Source: Polynucleobacter meluiroseus
GTDB lineage: Bacteria > Pseudomonadota > Gammaproteobacteria > Burkholderiales > Burkholderiaceae
Length of the DNA stretch: 64,000 nucleotides
Assembly (NCBI RefSeq): GCF_900205755.1
Contig: NZ_OANS01000003.1
Location: forward strand, 124,001-188,000
Direction of reading: 5' to 3'
Positions 38,704-48,527 of the stretch are shown one piece after another. Position 1 is the stretch's first letter; every line of letters begins with the position of its first letter. Under the pieces are notes generated by a model. The model saw nothing but the letters and a program-made list of their open reading frames with translations, was not told the origin of the DNA and did no database searches. The position numbers and the translations under genes are program-made.

Positions 38704-40182
38704 TCAGGCAACCTTTCCATCTGCAGCTTTAGCAAAGGTGGAGTGCAGCCACTCTGTTACTCGATCGAAGCGATAGCGACGCTGACGAAGATTGCCTTCC
38801 CTCTCCGCATCTACACCCGCAAACGCCTTGCCTGCCGCAAGCAAGGAGCGTCGCTGCTGGGTGGTATTTATCTGAATCAATCTGGGCAATATCTTCGGTA
38901 ACTCAAACCGAATATCTACCACCACACAGTGCTCGTGTTGCAATTGACTTACTTCGCACAACAATAGTTCTGCCTTGCTTAAATTAAAGTGGTTGGCAAT
39001 GATGAGACGATGGCACATCAAGACCCATTCATCATCGAGCTTATGTTCCGCATGACTAAGCGCTTTGTCACTATACATAGCGAAGTCATGCCAGTCGTTC
39101 TGACCTGAGCTAGCAGTATTTTCTAAAATTTTACCGAGCAACTCCGTTGCCTCTGGCACTCCTTGCTGGTGTGCCTGCCAAACCCAGTAGGAGGCTTGCA
39201 GACCGCGCACTTGTTCTTCCAGCTTTTCACGTTTGCGCCAAAGATTAGCGCCTTTCCGAAACTGTGCCTGGGCGTGACCCAAATCTGCCGCGCGATCAAA
39301 GCAACGATCACTCTCAGTGGCGTTGTATCCGGAGAACTGCGGCTTGCGATAAATTTCACCTAAGGCAAACCAGGCATCCCGGTCACCATCTTTGGCGGCA
39401 AGTTCAAGCCAATATGCCGCTTTCTTTAAAGAAGCGTTAGATTTCTGTTTCCTCTTTTTCTCAGGCGACCCAACTTCATCAAGCTGAGCTAAGCGCAGTC
39501 CGAGAGTCAATTTCGCAACAGTAAGTCCAAGCTCTGCAGCTTGAATCAACGCATCTTCATTGTTATGTTTATGCCAAGCATTCCAAAGTGATGACAGCGC
39601 CTCATTCTTGGGCTGCAGTTTAATTAGAAGCTCTTTCGCTTTAGGCGCAAAGTCAGATTGACTTTCTGCGAGCACCGGTAAATATTGACTTGCTAATTTT
39701 TTGAAGTCACTCAATTCATAATTGGCAAATTGCGGATTGAGCCCTAATCCATGGCGCTTCTTAAGCCACTTAGGTAGCTCTAATTGCGTTAGCTGATTAA
39801 CTGGGTCTATAAGTAAGTGAATGAGCTGCCACCGCGCGGCATCTCTTACGCTTTCAGAAAATTGCGTTACCCCATCTTCTGCGGCCAATTGCAGAAACGA
39901 ATCCCAGCCAAAGGCAAATGCGGGAGAATTAAAGCAGGCCGATAGGGGAACCTTGGCAATGATGGATTGCAATTCAGAGATTTGGCTAGCAGAGGCACTT
40001 TGACTGTCTCTAGATTGATTAATTAAGGTAATGTAGGATTTTTCTAGCCAAATCAGGGCGTTACTAGGCTGAATGGGTGTTTTGAAGTCTCCATTAAGAT
40101 ACGCTACAGCGAGCTTTTGTTGCGCAGATACGTCACCTAACCTGGCATAACCCAGGGTTTTTAAGAATTCTCGACTTGCCAT
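38704..40182 (-). CDS. Sel1-repeat (TPR-like) protein of unknown function
   Basis: The protein is about 492 residues. Its central and C-terminal parts contain Sel1-like helical repeats, for example AAYWLELAAKDGDRDAWFALGEIY, SDRCFDRAADLGHAQAQFRKGANLW and ASYWVWQAHQQGVPEATELLGKIL. An N-terminal repeat (GDVSAQQKLAVAYLNGDF) is also present. No signal peptide or membrane helix is seen, so it is probably a cytoplasmic scaffold. In-frame starts at 40203 and 40182 are both possible; 40182 is used because it begins the repeat-containing domain (MASREFLKTLGYARLGD). The partner is unknown. Confidence 0.8.
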   Translation of the reverse strand: MASREFLKTLGYARLGDVSAQQKLAVAYLNGDFKTPIQPSNALIWLEKSYITLINQSRDSQSASASQISELQSIIAKVPLSACFNSPAFAFGWDSFLQLAAEDGVTQFSESVRDAARWQLIHLLIDPVNQLTQLELPKWLKKRHGLGLNPQFANYELSDFKKLASQYLPVLAESQSDFAPKAKELLIKLQPKNEALSSLWNAWHKHNNEDALIQAAELGLTVAKLTLGLRLAQLDEVGSPEKKRKQKSNASLKKAAYWLELAAKDGDRDAWFALGEIYRKPQFSGYNATESDRCFDRAADLGHAQAQFRKGANLWRKREKLEEQVRGLQASYWVWQAHQQGVPEATELLGKILENTASSGQNDWHDFAMYSDKALSHAEHKLDDEWVLMCHRLIIANHFNLSKAELLLCEVSQLQHEHCVVVDIRFELPKILPRLIQINTTQQRRSLLAAGKAFAGVDAEREGNLRQRRYRFDRVTEWLHSTFAKAADGKVA

Positions 40183-40390
40183 ATGACAATTTTGGCATTC
40201 CACAGCGTTAAAAGACAGAAATCAAAGCCCTTGTTGCCGAGATACAACGAAGAAAGCCAAAAAACTGCCTTTTGACAAGCAAAAAGAGCTCCTACTTGCC
40301 CTTACCCTCAGTCTTGCAAGTCAATACGAGCAAAATTCATGAGTCCCAGTTTTATTAGGGCATTACTTTCAATTTATGGAGATTTAAAGA

Positions 40391-41728
40391 ATGAAAAAAT
40401 CGCTATTCGCAATCGCTGCAGTAACAGCATTTGCTGGTGCAGCTCAAGCTCAGTCCTCAGTAACCGTGTATGGTATTTTGGATGTTGGTTATATCGGTCA
40501 AAACAGCAGAATTGCTAACAACGCAGCAACAGCTGGCGGTACAGTTGCTCAGCAGACAAACAGCCAGTTCGGTCAAAGTGCTCAATCTACATCACGTTTA
40601 GGCTTTAAAGGTAACGAAGATTTAGGTGGCGGTTTATCTGCTTTCTTCACAATTGAAACAGCTATTACACCTAACGCTCAAAACGCAATCCAAACAAACG
40701 TTTCTTCCTCTAACCGTCAAACTTTTGTTGGTTTGAAGAAGCATGGTGTTGGTCAATTCGCATTGGGTACTCAGTACACAACAATCCACAATGCTGTTGC
40801 AGCAACTGATCCTGGCATGCAGAACAACATGCAAGGTAACGTTATTTATGACAAGCCTGGATTTAACACACCAGTAAATGGTTCAGCTTTGTCTGGCGGC
40901 ACAGGTACAACAACTGCTGGATCAGTTCAGTTCTCTGGTCAGCAAGACAATACTTCATACACTGTTCGCGCCAACAACATGTTGTCCCTCCAGTCAGATA
41001 ATTTTGCTGGCTTCCAGGGTAACGCGTTCTACGTTATGAACAATCAGAATGCAAACCAAGCTACTGTTACTTCTGGCACTGGCACTGCGGCAACAACAGC
41101 TATTACTGGCGGCACTACTAACAATAACGGCTTCGGTTTAGGTGTGAACTACACTTGGACAAAGTTATTGGTAACAGCTAACTACCAGCAGTTTACTGAC
41201 AAAGGCCTATCAACAATTAACGGAGCTGGTCAATATTCAGCTGGCAACCCAATCCAAGGTGGTTTCGGTGGCACCACAGTTTACGGACAAAATGCCAAGG
41301 ACAATCAACAGTACTACGCCGCAACTTATGACTTTGGCATTTTGAAGGGTTATTTGCAGTATGTAAATCGTAAGACTTTGGATGTAAACAATCCAAATAA
41401 CTACGTTGCACGTACAGCTCAACAGATCGGTGTGCGTTCATACATCACTCCAACTGTTGAATCTTGGGCAAGCTTTGGTACAGGTAAGTTAACAGTTTCT
41501 CAAGCTTACTCTGGAACTAATGCTTTGGTTGTTACTACTGGCACTGGCAGCAATGCAGCTAACTTCGGTGGCTTCCAGTTGGGTACTAACTACTGGTTGA
41601 GCAAGCGTACTAACTTGTATGCGATCTACGGCCAGCAGCGTACATCTAACCAGATGTTCGGTGCCAATGCGAACCAGACAAGCTACAACTCTAACGACTA
41701 CGCTGTAGGCGTGCGTCACACTTTCTAA
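40391..41728 (+). CDS. Gram-negative porin
   Basis: A signal peptide MKKSLFAIAAVTAFAGAAQA is followed by QSSVTVYGILDVGYI, the first strand typical of Burkholderiales general porins. SRLGFKGNEDLGGGLSAFFTIE and the NRQTFVGLKKHGVGQFALGTQY eyelet region follow. The protein ends YAVGVRHTF with the C-terminal Phe that signals outer-membrane insertion. Length is 445 residues, long because of Thr/Gly/Asn-rich loops. Codon use is strongly biased (GCT, ACA, GGT), as in highly expressed genes. A GGAG site lies 9 nt before the ATG. Confidence 0.97.
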   Translation: MKKSLFAIAAVTAFAGAAQAQSSVTVYGILDVGYIGQNSRIANNAATAGGTVAQQTNSQFGQSAQSTSRLGFKGNEDLGGGLSAFFTIETAITPNAQNAIQTNVSSSNRQTFVGLKKHGVGQFALGTQYTTIHNAVAATDPGMQNNMQGNVIYDKPGFNTPVNGSALSGGTGTTTAGSVQFSGQQDNTSYTVRANNMLSLQSDNFAGFQGNAFYVMNNQNANQATVTSGTGTAATTAITGGTTNNNGFGLGVNYTWTKLLVTANYQQFTDKGLSTINGAGQYSAGNPIQGGFGGTTVYGQNAKDNQQYYAATYDFGILKGYLQYVNRKTLDVNNPNNYVARTAQQIGVRSYITPTVESWASFGTGKLTVSQAYSGTNALVVTTGTGSNAANFGGFQLGTNYWLSKRTNLYAIYGQQRTSNQMFGANANQTSYNSNDYAVGVRHTF

Positions 41729-41774
41729 TTGGATGCTAGCTTAGGCTAGTTAAAAATCGGATCTGCATTAAATT

Positions 41775-41805
41775 AACCCACTGTGGCAACACAGTGGGTT
41801 TTTTT
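41775..41805 (+). terminator. Rho-independent terminator of the porin gene
   Basis: A perfect 11-bp stem (AACCCACTGTG at 41775-41785 with CACAGTGGGTT at 41790-41800) closes on a stable GCAA tetraloop and is followed by TTTTT. It lies 46 nt after the porin stop. Confidence 0.95.
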
Positions 41806-41881
41806 ATACCCGCTTAATACTCATCACATTAGAATAAGGTTAATTCATGATGGGATTTTGACTAAAAGGTAAAGTAAAGAC

Positions 41882-43870
41882 ATGAGTTCAGATATTCCAA
41901 GGCTGATATCTGACGCCGTACAGGCGCTTCAGCGGGGGGATTACTTAAAACTAAAGACTTGCGCTTCTAAGGCGCTCAAGTCCAACCCTCATAACGTGCA
42001 AGGTAAAGAGCTTTTAGCGTATGCGCTGGCAAATAGCGGTAATAAGGATGAGGCTCTTCAATTATTACTAGAAATTACGGAGTTGCACTATTGTCCTTTA
42101 TCCGTCCTTTATGAATGCAGCTCCCTACTGTTGGAGAAGCAGGATTTTGTGAAAGCAATATCGCTCTTAGAAAGAGCCTATATTGTTGCGCCGGAATCAT
42201 TTGAGGTTCTCCATGATTTAGCTACCGCATATGCTCACGTTGGGAAAAAACAAGCGGCTCTAGATAAGTTCCTCAGCGCAGCGTTAATAAGGCAAGATTC
42301 TCCAGAGCTTTTATACAATATCGGCCGAATGTACGACGACCTTCGATCAGAGACATTGGCCATAGAGTTCTATGAGAAGGCAATTCAATTAAATAAACAA
42401 TTTAGCAATGCATGGATAAACAGGGGGCTCGATTTAAATCTTTTGGGAAGACCACTGGAAGCAATCACCTCTCTGAAGGAGGGCCTGAGACTTAATCCAA
42501 ACGCAGGCTTTATATTTGGGGATATAGCCCACATACACATGCAAATTGGTGATTGGAAAAGTTTTGAAGCTAATCTATCAACTTTAGAAGACGGGGTGAA
42601 GGAGCATAGAGAGGTTATTCACCCGTTTCATCTTTTAAGTTTGGTTGATAGGCCTGAGCTTCAAAAAGAAGCGGCGGAAATTTATACGCAAAGAAATCAC
42701 AACGAAAAGTTTGACTATTTAGGCTTAAATAGCGGCGGTGATTCCAAGATTAAGGTCGCCTATTTTTCTGCTGATTTTCGTAACCATGCGGTAGCTAACT
42801 TAACTGCTGAACTTTTCGAACTGCATGATAAAAACGGGTTCGAAATTTACGCGTTTTCATTGGGATTCCAGAACCATGATGAGATGACAAAAAGGCTAAA
42901 AAAATCATTTCATGAATTCATCGACGTATCGACCTTAACTGACCAAGAAGTGGTGGATTTGGCTCGATCAAAGGGGATTGATATTGCAGTTGATTTAGGT
43001 GGATATACAGAGCATTCACGTAGCGGGATATTCCAGCGCAGGGCGGCTCCAATACAAGCGAGCTATCTAGGTTATTTAGGAACCTTAGGTAGCACTTACA
43101 TAGACTATATCTTCGCTGACCATGAAGTCATACCACCAAATCAGCAGAAATATTTTTCTGAAAAAATTGCATATCTCCCCAACTGCTTTCAGGTAAATGA
43201 CAGGCAGAGGATGAGTTCTGACCGTCAATTTACAAAAGCTGATCTGGGGCTCCCCGAGAAAGGTTTTGTATTCTGTTGCTTCAACAATACCTACAAAATA
43301 ACCCCGAAGGTTTTCTTGAGTTGGTGTCGCATTCTAAAAAAAGTAGAGGGCAGTGTTTTATGGCTTTATGAATCCAATCTGCAAATTTCTGGCAATCTCA
43401 GGAGGGCAGTTACTGCTCAAGGCATTGACCCTAATAGATTGGTATTTGGCGGGGCCTTGCCTGCTGCTGAGTATTTAGCTAGATATAAATTGGCAGATTT
43501 ATTTTTGGATACATCCCCTTATAACGCGGGTACTACTGCTAGTGATGCGCTTTGGTCCGGGTTGCCCGTGATTACTCGCATGGGCGAATCTTTTCAAAGC
43601 CGAATGGCGGGGAGTATCTTAAAGGCAATTGATATGCCAGACCTCATAGCGCAAACCGTCTCAGAGTACGAGGATTTGGCTGTGAGGTTGGCTACATATC
43701 CAGAGGATTTGCAGGCCATAAGGAAGCGAGTAACAGCCAATAAGTTGATAACTCCACTTTTTGATAGTCCACAAACTACCAAGCATATTGAGAGGGCGTA
43801 TCAAGTGATGCATGCAAACCATCTCGCCGGAAAGGAACCAGAGAATATTGATGTGGGGGAATTGTATTAG
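41882..43870 (+). CDS. TPR-containing glycosyltransferase family 41 protein (SPINDLY/OGT-type)
   Basis: The 662-residue protein has N-terminal TPRs (about residues 5-210, such as LLYNIGRMYDDLRSETLAIEFYEKAIQLN). The catalytic region has IKVAYFSADFRNHAVANLTAELFELHD, SYLGYLGTLGSTYIDYIFADHEVIPP and the C-terminal DTSPYNAGTTASDALWSGLPVITRMGESFQSRMAGSIL, all typical of GT41. Bacterial members transfer sugars to proteins or unknown acceptors; the acceptor here is unknown. It follows the porin and its terminator and stops 4 nt from the convergent degQ-like gene. Confidence 0.93.
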   Translation: MSSDIPRLISDAVQALQRGDYLKLKTCASKALKSNPHNVQGKELLAYALANSGNKDEALQLLLEITELHYCPLSVLYECSSLLLEKQDFVKAISLLERAYIVAPESFEVLHDLATAYAHVGKKQAALDKFLSAALIRQDSPELLYNIGRMYDDLRSETLAIEFYEKAIQLNKQFSNAWINRGLDLNLLGRPLEAITSLKEGLRLNPNAGFIFGDIAHIHMQIGDWKSFEANLSTLEDGVKEHREVIHPFHLLSLVDRPELQKEAAEIYTQRNHNEKFDYLGLNSGGDSKIKVAYFSADFRNHAVANLTAELFELHDKNGFEIYAFSLGFQNHDEMTKRLKKSFHEFIDVSTLTDQEVVDLARSKGIDIAVDLGGYTEHSRSGIFQRRAAPIQASYLGYLGTLGSTYIDYIFADHEVIPPNQQKYFSEKIAYLPNCFQVNDRQRMSSDRQFTKADLGLPEKGFVFCCFNNTYKITPKVFLSWCRILKKVEGSVLWLYESNLQISGNLRRAVTAQGIDPNRLVFGGALPAAEYLARYKLADLFLDTSPYNAGTTASDALWSGLPVITRMGESFQSRMAGSILKAIDMPDLIAQTVSEYEDLAVRLATYPEDLQAIRKRVTANKLITPLFDSPQTTKHIERAYQVMHANHLAGKEPENIDVGELY

Positions 43871-43874
43871 AGGG

Positions 43875-45047
43875 CTAGTTCTCTGGCTTTGGTTTAGGCC
43901 GTTTACCAATTTGAATATTTAAACTCAGTTCTTTGCCTTTGCGAAGTACCATGGCATTGACATCGTCTCCGGGACCAAGTTGAGCCACTTGATTAAGTAA
44001 GCCACGCACATCCTGAATTTTTTGACGGTTAATAGTTGTAAGAACATCACCAGGCTTAGCGCCTGCACGATCAGCCGGGCCGCCTTCAAGCACTCCTGAC
44101 AATAGAACGCCTTCGGTTTTGGCTGGTAGCCCCAATGATTGATTTAGTTCTGCCGAGAGGTTTTGGGGTTCTACACCGATCCAGCCACGCGTCATGCTGC
44201 CGTTACTTAGAATGGATTCCATGACTTGTTTGGCAAGGTTTACAGGTATTGCAAATCCAATGCCCATAGAGCCACCGTTATTTGAGTAGATGGCGGTATT
44301 AATACCGATGAGATGGCCGCGAGTATCAATGAGTGCCCCACCAGAATTTCCGGGATTAATGGCCGCATCAGTCTGAATAAAATTCTCAAAGGTATTGATG
44401 CCTAAGTGATCTCTACCTAAAGCTGACACGATTCCTGAGGTGACGGTTTGACCAACACCAAACGGGTTACCTATTGCCAAAACAACATCACCGACATGAA
44501 CAGAATCAATTTTTCCAAGAGTAATCGGTGTGGGTAGTTGTTTTGCATCGATCCGCAATACGGCGATATCCGTTTCTGGATCAGAGCCAATCATTTTGGC
44601 TTTAAATTTCCTGCCATCCGCTAGAGCGACCTCTATTTCACCTGCATCACCAATCACGTGATAGTTGGTCAAAATAATACCCTCAGGACTGACTAAGACG
44701 CCCGAGCCTAAACTAGAGCTGGGATTCTCTACAGGCGCTTGCTCACCAAAGAAAAATTGGTAAAAAGGATCGGCCGACTTAGGGCTGCCTGCCTTGGACT
44801 TAGTTTTGCTTGGCACTTTGCTAGTAAAGATATTCACAACCGCCGGCATGGCCCGTTTGACAGCATCATGATAGGAGCCAGGGCTTAGCTGGCCCGTATC
44901 CGCCGCTTCATTTAAAGAAACCCCTTGTATCAAAGAGCGCGTGGATAGATCGCCTATCCATCCGGGCTGGAGAGTCTGCACGATGAACCATGCGGCCAAC
45001 AAAATAGTGACAGCTTGCGCAAACAAGAGCCAAAGGCGATTTAACAC
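43875..45047 (-). CDS. HtrA/Do-family periplasmic serine protease (DegQ/DegS-like)
   Basis: An N-terminal membrane anchor (about 5-25) precedes a trypsin-like domain with His in ILTNYHVIGDA, Asp in DPETDIAVLRI and Ser in NPGNSGGALID. One PDZ domain (about 285-380) carries GWIGVEPQNLS and GPADRAGAKPGDVLTTI. A single PDZ and an anchor resemble DegS, but a stress-sensing role is not shown by sequence. The start is GTG at 45047. Length is 390 residues. It is transcribed toward the GT41 gene and sits next to mscL. Confidence 0.95.
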   Translation of the reverse strand: MLNRLWLLFAQAVTILLAAWFIVQTLQPGWIGDLSTRSLIQGVSLNEAADTGQLSPGSYHDAVKRAMPAVVNIFTSKVPSKTKSKAGSPKSADPFYQFFFGEQAPVENPSSSLGSGVLVSPEGIILTNYHVIGDAGEIEVALADGRKFKAKMIGSDPETDIAVLRIDAKQLPTPITLGKIDSVHVGDVVLAIGNPFGVGQTVTSGIVSALGRDHLGINTFENFIQTDAAINPGNSGGALIDTRGHLIGINTAIYSNNGGSMGIGFAIPVNLAKQVMESILSNGSMTRGWIGVEPQNLSAELNQSLGLPAKTEGVLLSGVLEGGPADRAGAKPGDVLTTINRQKIQDVRGLLNQVAQLGPGDDVNAMVLRKGKELSLNIQIGKRPKPKPEN

Positions 45048-45080
45048 GTTTTATGCCGGAGTTTTAGTGGAAGTAGATGA

Positions 45081-45503
45081 TTACTTTTTTAAACTATCTC
45101 TGATTTCCCTAAGCAAGACCACATCTTCAGGGGTGGGGGGTGGGGGCGGTGCATCGGAGGCGCGCACTTTATTGACCACCTTCACCATTTGGAAAATGAC
45201 AAAAGCTAGCAAGATGAAGTTAATCGATATGGTGATGAAGTTACCGTAGGCAAAAATGGGTACGCCAGCCTTTTTTAAGGCTTCATAGGTATTTGGAACG
45301 TTGGCTGGGGCATTTCCGAGGAGAATAAAGAGGTTAGTAAAGTCGATATGCCCACCTAAAAGAGTCGAAATAACCGGCATGATGATGTCGTTTACGAGAG
45401 AATCGACGATTTTTCCAAAGGCGCCACCAATAATGACACCCACTGCCAAATCAATCACACTTCCTTTTACGGCAAAATCCCGAAATTCTTTTAAAACGCT
45501 CAT
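45081..45503 (-). CDS. mscL: Large-conductance mechanosensitive channel
   Basis: The N-terminus ([42 protein letters not shown]) is the MscL S1 helix and first membrane helix; the GxxxG-like small residues of the gate are present. The second helix ([25 protein letters not shown]) is followed by a proline-rich [21 protein letters not shown] tail. Length is 140 residues. It is a pentameric turgor valve in the inner membrane. An AAGGAAG site precedes the ATG. Confidence 0.99.
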   Translation of the reverse strand: MSVLKEFRDFAVKGSVIDLAVGVIIGGAFGKIVDSLVNDIIMPVISTLLGGHIDFTNLFILLGNAPANVPNTYEALKKAGVPIFAYGNFITISINFILLAFVIFQMVKVVNKVRASDAPPPPPTPEDVVLLREIRDSLKK

Positions 45504-45573
45504 AACTGCTTCCTTTCTTGTTTAATAGAGATTAACCCGACATAACCCCACAACTTTCTCGCTTACCCCACTT

Positions 45574-45602
45574 TTTACTTTAAAATCCTAACTTTGTGTA
45601 AT
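45574..45602 (+). promoter_or_regulatory. Predicted sigma-70 promoter of petABC
   Basis: TTTACT (45574-45579), a 17-nt spacer and TGTAAT (45597-45602) give a plausible promoter in the mscL-petA divergent spacer. Predicted start near 45609 leaves a leader of about 30 nt with GAGGA at 45625-45629. Confidence 0.5.
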
Positions 45603-45638
45603 TTCCACCATTAAAAGCGTTTCTGAGGAATTTCGTAG

Positions 45639-46241
45639 ATGAGTGACAAGCCCAACATGGATCAAGATCGCCGCAAATGGTTGATCGCTACAACAGCTGT
45701 CGGCGGTGTTGGAGCAGCTGCAGCCCTGTACCCCTTTGTAGATAGTTTGGAGCCTTCTGAGCGCGCTAAAGCCGCTGGAGCTGCTGTTGAGATAGATATC
45801 GCGGGCATGCAGCCTGATGAAATGAAAATGGTGGAGTGGCGCGGTAAGCCAGTATGGGTTGTACGCCGCACTCCCGAGCAAGTTGCTGAACTTTCCAAGA
45901 TCGATGCTGAATTAGCCGATCCTGACTCCTTACGAAATCAAGCTGAGTTAACGCCACCTTATGCACTCAATCAGTGGCGCTCGATTAAGCCAGAATATCT
46001 CGTAGTAGTCGGCATCTGTACGCATCTAGGATGTTCGCCATCTGCCAAATTTGAGGCAGGCGCACAACCCTCCTTGCCCAATACCTGGCCTGGTGGTTTC
46101 TTATGCCCATGCCATGGCTCTACCTTTGATATGGCAGGTCGAGTATTTAAAAATAAGCCCGCGCCAGATAATCTTGAGGTTCCGCCGCATATGTACTTAA
46201 GCGACACCAAGATTCTGATTGGCGATGATAAGAAGGCCTAA
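45639..46241 (+). CDS. petA: Ubiquinol-cytochrome c reductase iron-sulfur (Rieske) subunit
   Basis: The N-terminus carries a twin-arginine motif (DRRKWLIAT) before a membrane helix (GGVGAAAALYPFV), as expected for a Tat-inserted Rieske protein. The 2Fe-2S ligands are in GICTHLGCSP and CPCHGSTFD (two Cys, two His). Length is 200 residues. It receives electrons from ubiquinol and passes them to cytochrome c1. It leads the petABC operon, with petB 10 nt downstream. Confidence 0.99.
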   Translation: MSDKPNMDQDRRKWLIATTAVGGVGAAAALYPFVDSLEPSERAKAAGAAVEIDIAGMQPDEMKMVEWRGKPVWVVRRTPEQVAELSKIDAELADPDSLRNQAELTPPYALNQWRSIKPEYLVVVGICTHLGCSPSAKFEAGAQPSLPNTWPGGFLCPCHGSTFDMAGRVFKNKPAPDNLEVPPHMYLSDTKILIGDDKKA

Positions 46242-46251
46242 GGAGAAATAA

Positions 46252-47652
46252 ATGGCATTTCACGAAAAAGAAGTTCCGGCAAACGCTCCTGCAGCGCAAA
46301 AATTATTAGCTTGGGTGGATTCACGCTTTCCGCTGACATCCACTTTTAAGACTCACATGAGCGAGTATTACGCTCCCAAAAATTTAAACTTTTTCTATAT
46401 TTTTGGTGCCCTAGCAATTGTGGTTTTAGCTATTCAGATCATCACTGGCATTTTCTTGGTGATGAACTACAAACCTGATGCCGCAAAAGCGTTTGAGTCT
46501 GTTGAATACATCATGCGCGAAGTGCCTTGGGGCTGGCTCATACGCTATATGCACTCCACGGGCGCTTCATTGTTCTTTGTCGTGGTGTATATGCATATGT
46601 TCCGTGGTCTCATCTACGGTTCCTATCGCAAGCCCCGTGAATTAATTTGGATTTTCGGTTGTGCCATTTTCTTGTGCTTAATGGGTGAGGCCTTCTTTGG
46701 TTACTTGCTCCCCTGGGGTCAAATGTCTTACTGGGGTGCGCAGGTTATCGTGAATCTTTTCTCCGCCATTCCTTTGATCGGACCAGACCTTTCCCTTTGG
46801 TTACGTGGTGACTACGTCGTTGGCGACGCCACTTTGAATCGTTTCTTTGCATTCCACGTGGTCGCTATTCCTTTAGTATTGATTGGCTTGGTTGCCTCGC
46901 ACATCATTGCGCTACATGAAGTGGGCTCCAACAATCCAGATGGGGTAGAAATTAAAGATACTCTCGATGCAGAAGGTCGTCCTGTAGACGGCATTCCTTT
47001 CCATCCTTTCTACAGCGTTCATGACGTGATGTATTTAGGCGGATTCTTGATGATCTTTGCCTTGATTGTGTTCTTTGCCCCAGAAATGGGCGGCTACTTC
47101 TTGGAGGCAAACAACTTTATTCCTGCCAATCCATTGCAGACGCCATTACACATTGCCCCAGTCTGGTATTTCACACCGTTCTACTCTATGTTGCGTGCCA
47201 CTACTTCAAGCTTTTTATTGCCGTTGTGGATTTTCTTGGCAGTCATTTTGTTGATGTTCGCCAGAATGGCGACGACCTGGAAAGTGCGGGGTATTTGCTT
47301 GGTAATTTTGGCGGTTTTAGCCGGCGGTTTTCATTTCTTAGATGCTAAGTTCTGGGGTGTGGTGATCATGGGTGGCTCAGTTGTGATCCTCTTCTTCCTT
47401 CCTTGGTTGGATCGCTCACCAGTGAAATCGATTCGCTATCGTCCACAGTTTCATAAATATATTTACGGCATTTTCGTCGTAGCCTTTGTGATTTTGGGAT
47501 ATCTAGGAATTCAGCCACCATCACCAATATTTGAAAAGATTTCTCAAGTTTGTACGATCTATTACTTGGGCTTCTTTTTGGCGATGCCCTTTTGGAGCAA
47601 GCTAGGCACATTTAAGCCGGTTCCAAAACGCATTACTTTTGAGTCTCATTAA
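46252..47652 (+). CDS. petB: Ubiquinol-cytochrome c reductase cytochrome b subunit
   Basis: The 466-residue membrane protein shows the haem-ligand helices of cytochrome b: histidines in MHSTGASLFFVVVYMHMFRGL and FHVVAIPLVLIGLVASHIIALHEVGSNNPDG. The PEWYF-type motif is present as PVWYFTPFYSML at the Qo site. PWGQMSYWGAQV is also conserved. It spans both N-terminal cytochrome b and C-terminal b/b6 domains, as in alpha- and betaproteobacterial bc1. An AAGGAG site precedes the ATG. Confidence 0.99.
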   Translation: MAFHEKEVPANAPAAQKLLAWVDSRFPLTSTFKTHMSEYYAPKNLNFFYIFGALAIVVLAIQIITGIFLVMNYKPDAAKAFESVEYIMREVPWGWLIRYMHSTGASLFFVVVYMHMFRGLIYGSYRKPRELIWIFGCAIFLCLMGEAFFGYLLPWGQMSYWGAQVIVNLFSAIPLIGPDLSLWLRGDYVVGDATLNRFFAFHVVAIPLVLIGLVASHIIALHEVGSNNPDGVEIKDTLDAEGRPVDGIPFHPFYSVHDVMYLGGFLMIFALIVFFAPEMGGYFLEANNFIPANPLQTPLHIAPVWYFTPFYSMLRATTSSFLLPLWIFLAVILLMFARMATTWKVRGICLVILAVLAGGFHFLDAKFWGVVIMGGSVVILFFLPWLDRSPVKSIRYRPQFHKYIYGIFVVAFVILGYLGIQPPSPIFEKISQVCTIYYLGFFLAMPFWSKLGTFKPVPKRITFESH

Positions 47653-47693
47653 TTTACGCCTGAATCATTGGCAAAGAGAAATCAGGAATTAGT

Positions 47694-48467
47694 ATGAAAC
47701 AAACCTTGCACGCTTTTATGGGCTTATGCCGACTAACGGCGCTGGTAGTCTTAGTTGGCATTAGCCAGGCACCCCAAGCAAATGAGGGCGGCTTTCCTCT
47801 AGATAAGGCGCCGGATCGGGTAGCAAAAAATGCATCCTTGCAAAACGGCGCCAAGATATTTGTTAACTATTGCTTAAACTGCCATGCAGCGGTAAGCATG
47901 CGCTACAACCGTTTGCGTGATATTGGCCTGACAGATCAGCAGATTAAAGACAATTTGATCTTTACTGATGCGAAGGTGGGTGATCTGATGACGGTTGCGA
48001 TGAACCCAAAGGACGCAAAGATTTGGTTTGGCAAGGTTCCGCCAGATTTATCAGTTGAGGCTCGGGCGCGTGGGGCAGACTGGCTGTATACCTACTTCCG
48101 CACCTTCTATAAAGACGATGATCGCCCAACTGGGTGGAATAACTTGGTTTACCCCAACGTTGGCATGCCCCATGTTTTATGGCAATTGCAGGGCGAACGG
48201 GCTGCGAAGTTTGAGGAACACAAGGATCCCCATGATGAAGCTAGGGTTGAAAAGGTCTTTGTCGGGTTTGAGCAGTTAACCCCAGGAACGATGAAGCCAC
48301 AGGAATACGATGATAATATCGCTGACTTGGTTGCTTTTCTGTCTTGGATGGCTGAACCAGCCCAACTTGAACGTAAAAGACTAGGCGTTGTAGTACTGTT
48401 GTTCTTGGCGATCTTTACCTTAGTGGCTTGGCGTTTGAATAAGGCCTATTGGAAAGATGTCCATTAA
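47694..48467 (+). CDS. petC: Ubiquinol-cytochrome c reductase cytochrome c1 subunit
   Basis: A signal peptide (about residues 1-30) precedes the c1 domain with haem motif CLNCH in NYCLNCHAAVSMRYNRL. The methionine ligand region is near TVAMNPKDAKIWFG or NVGMPHVLW. A C-terminal membrane anchor is VVVLLFLAIFTLVAWRL. Length is 257 residues. It transfers electrons from the Rieske protein to periplasmic cytochromes such as c4. It completes petABC and precedes sspA. Confidence 0.98.
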   Translation: MKQTLHAFMGLCRLTALVVLVGISQAPQANEGGFPLDKAPDRVAKNASLQNGAKIFVNYCLNCHAAVSMRYNRLRDIGLTDQQIKDNLIFTDAKVGDLMTVAMNPKDAKIWFGKVPPDLSVEARARGADWLYTYFRTFYKDDDRPTGWNNLVYPNVGMPHVLWQLQGERAAKFEEHKDPHDEARVEKVFVGFEQLTPGTMKPQEYDDNIADLVAFLSWMAEPAQLERKRLGVVVLLFLAIFTLVAWRLNKAYWKDVH

Positions 48468-48527
48468 GCAATTTGTATCTTGGTAGTAATTTGTTGTGTT
48501 GAAGTAGAAATTTAAGGAAATAAATTT

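Noticed and set aside
40260..40300. Perfect TTGACA upstream of the porin as its -35 box
   Set aside because: No acceptable -10 hexamer occurs 15-19 nt downstream; the real porin promoter could not be placed.
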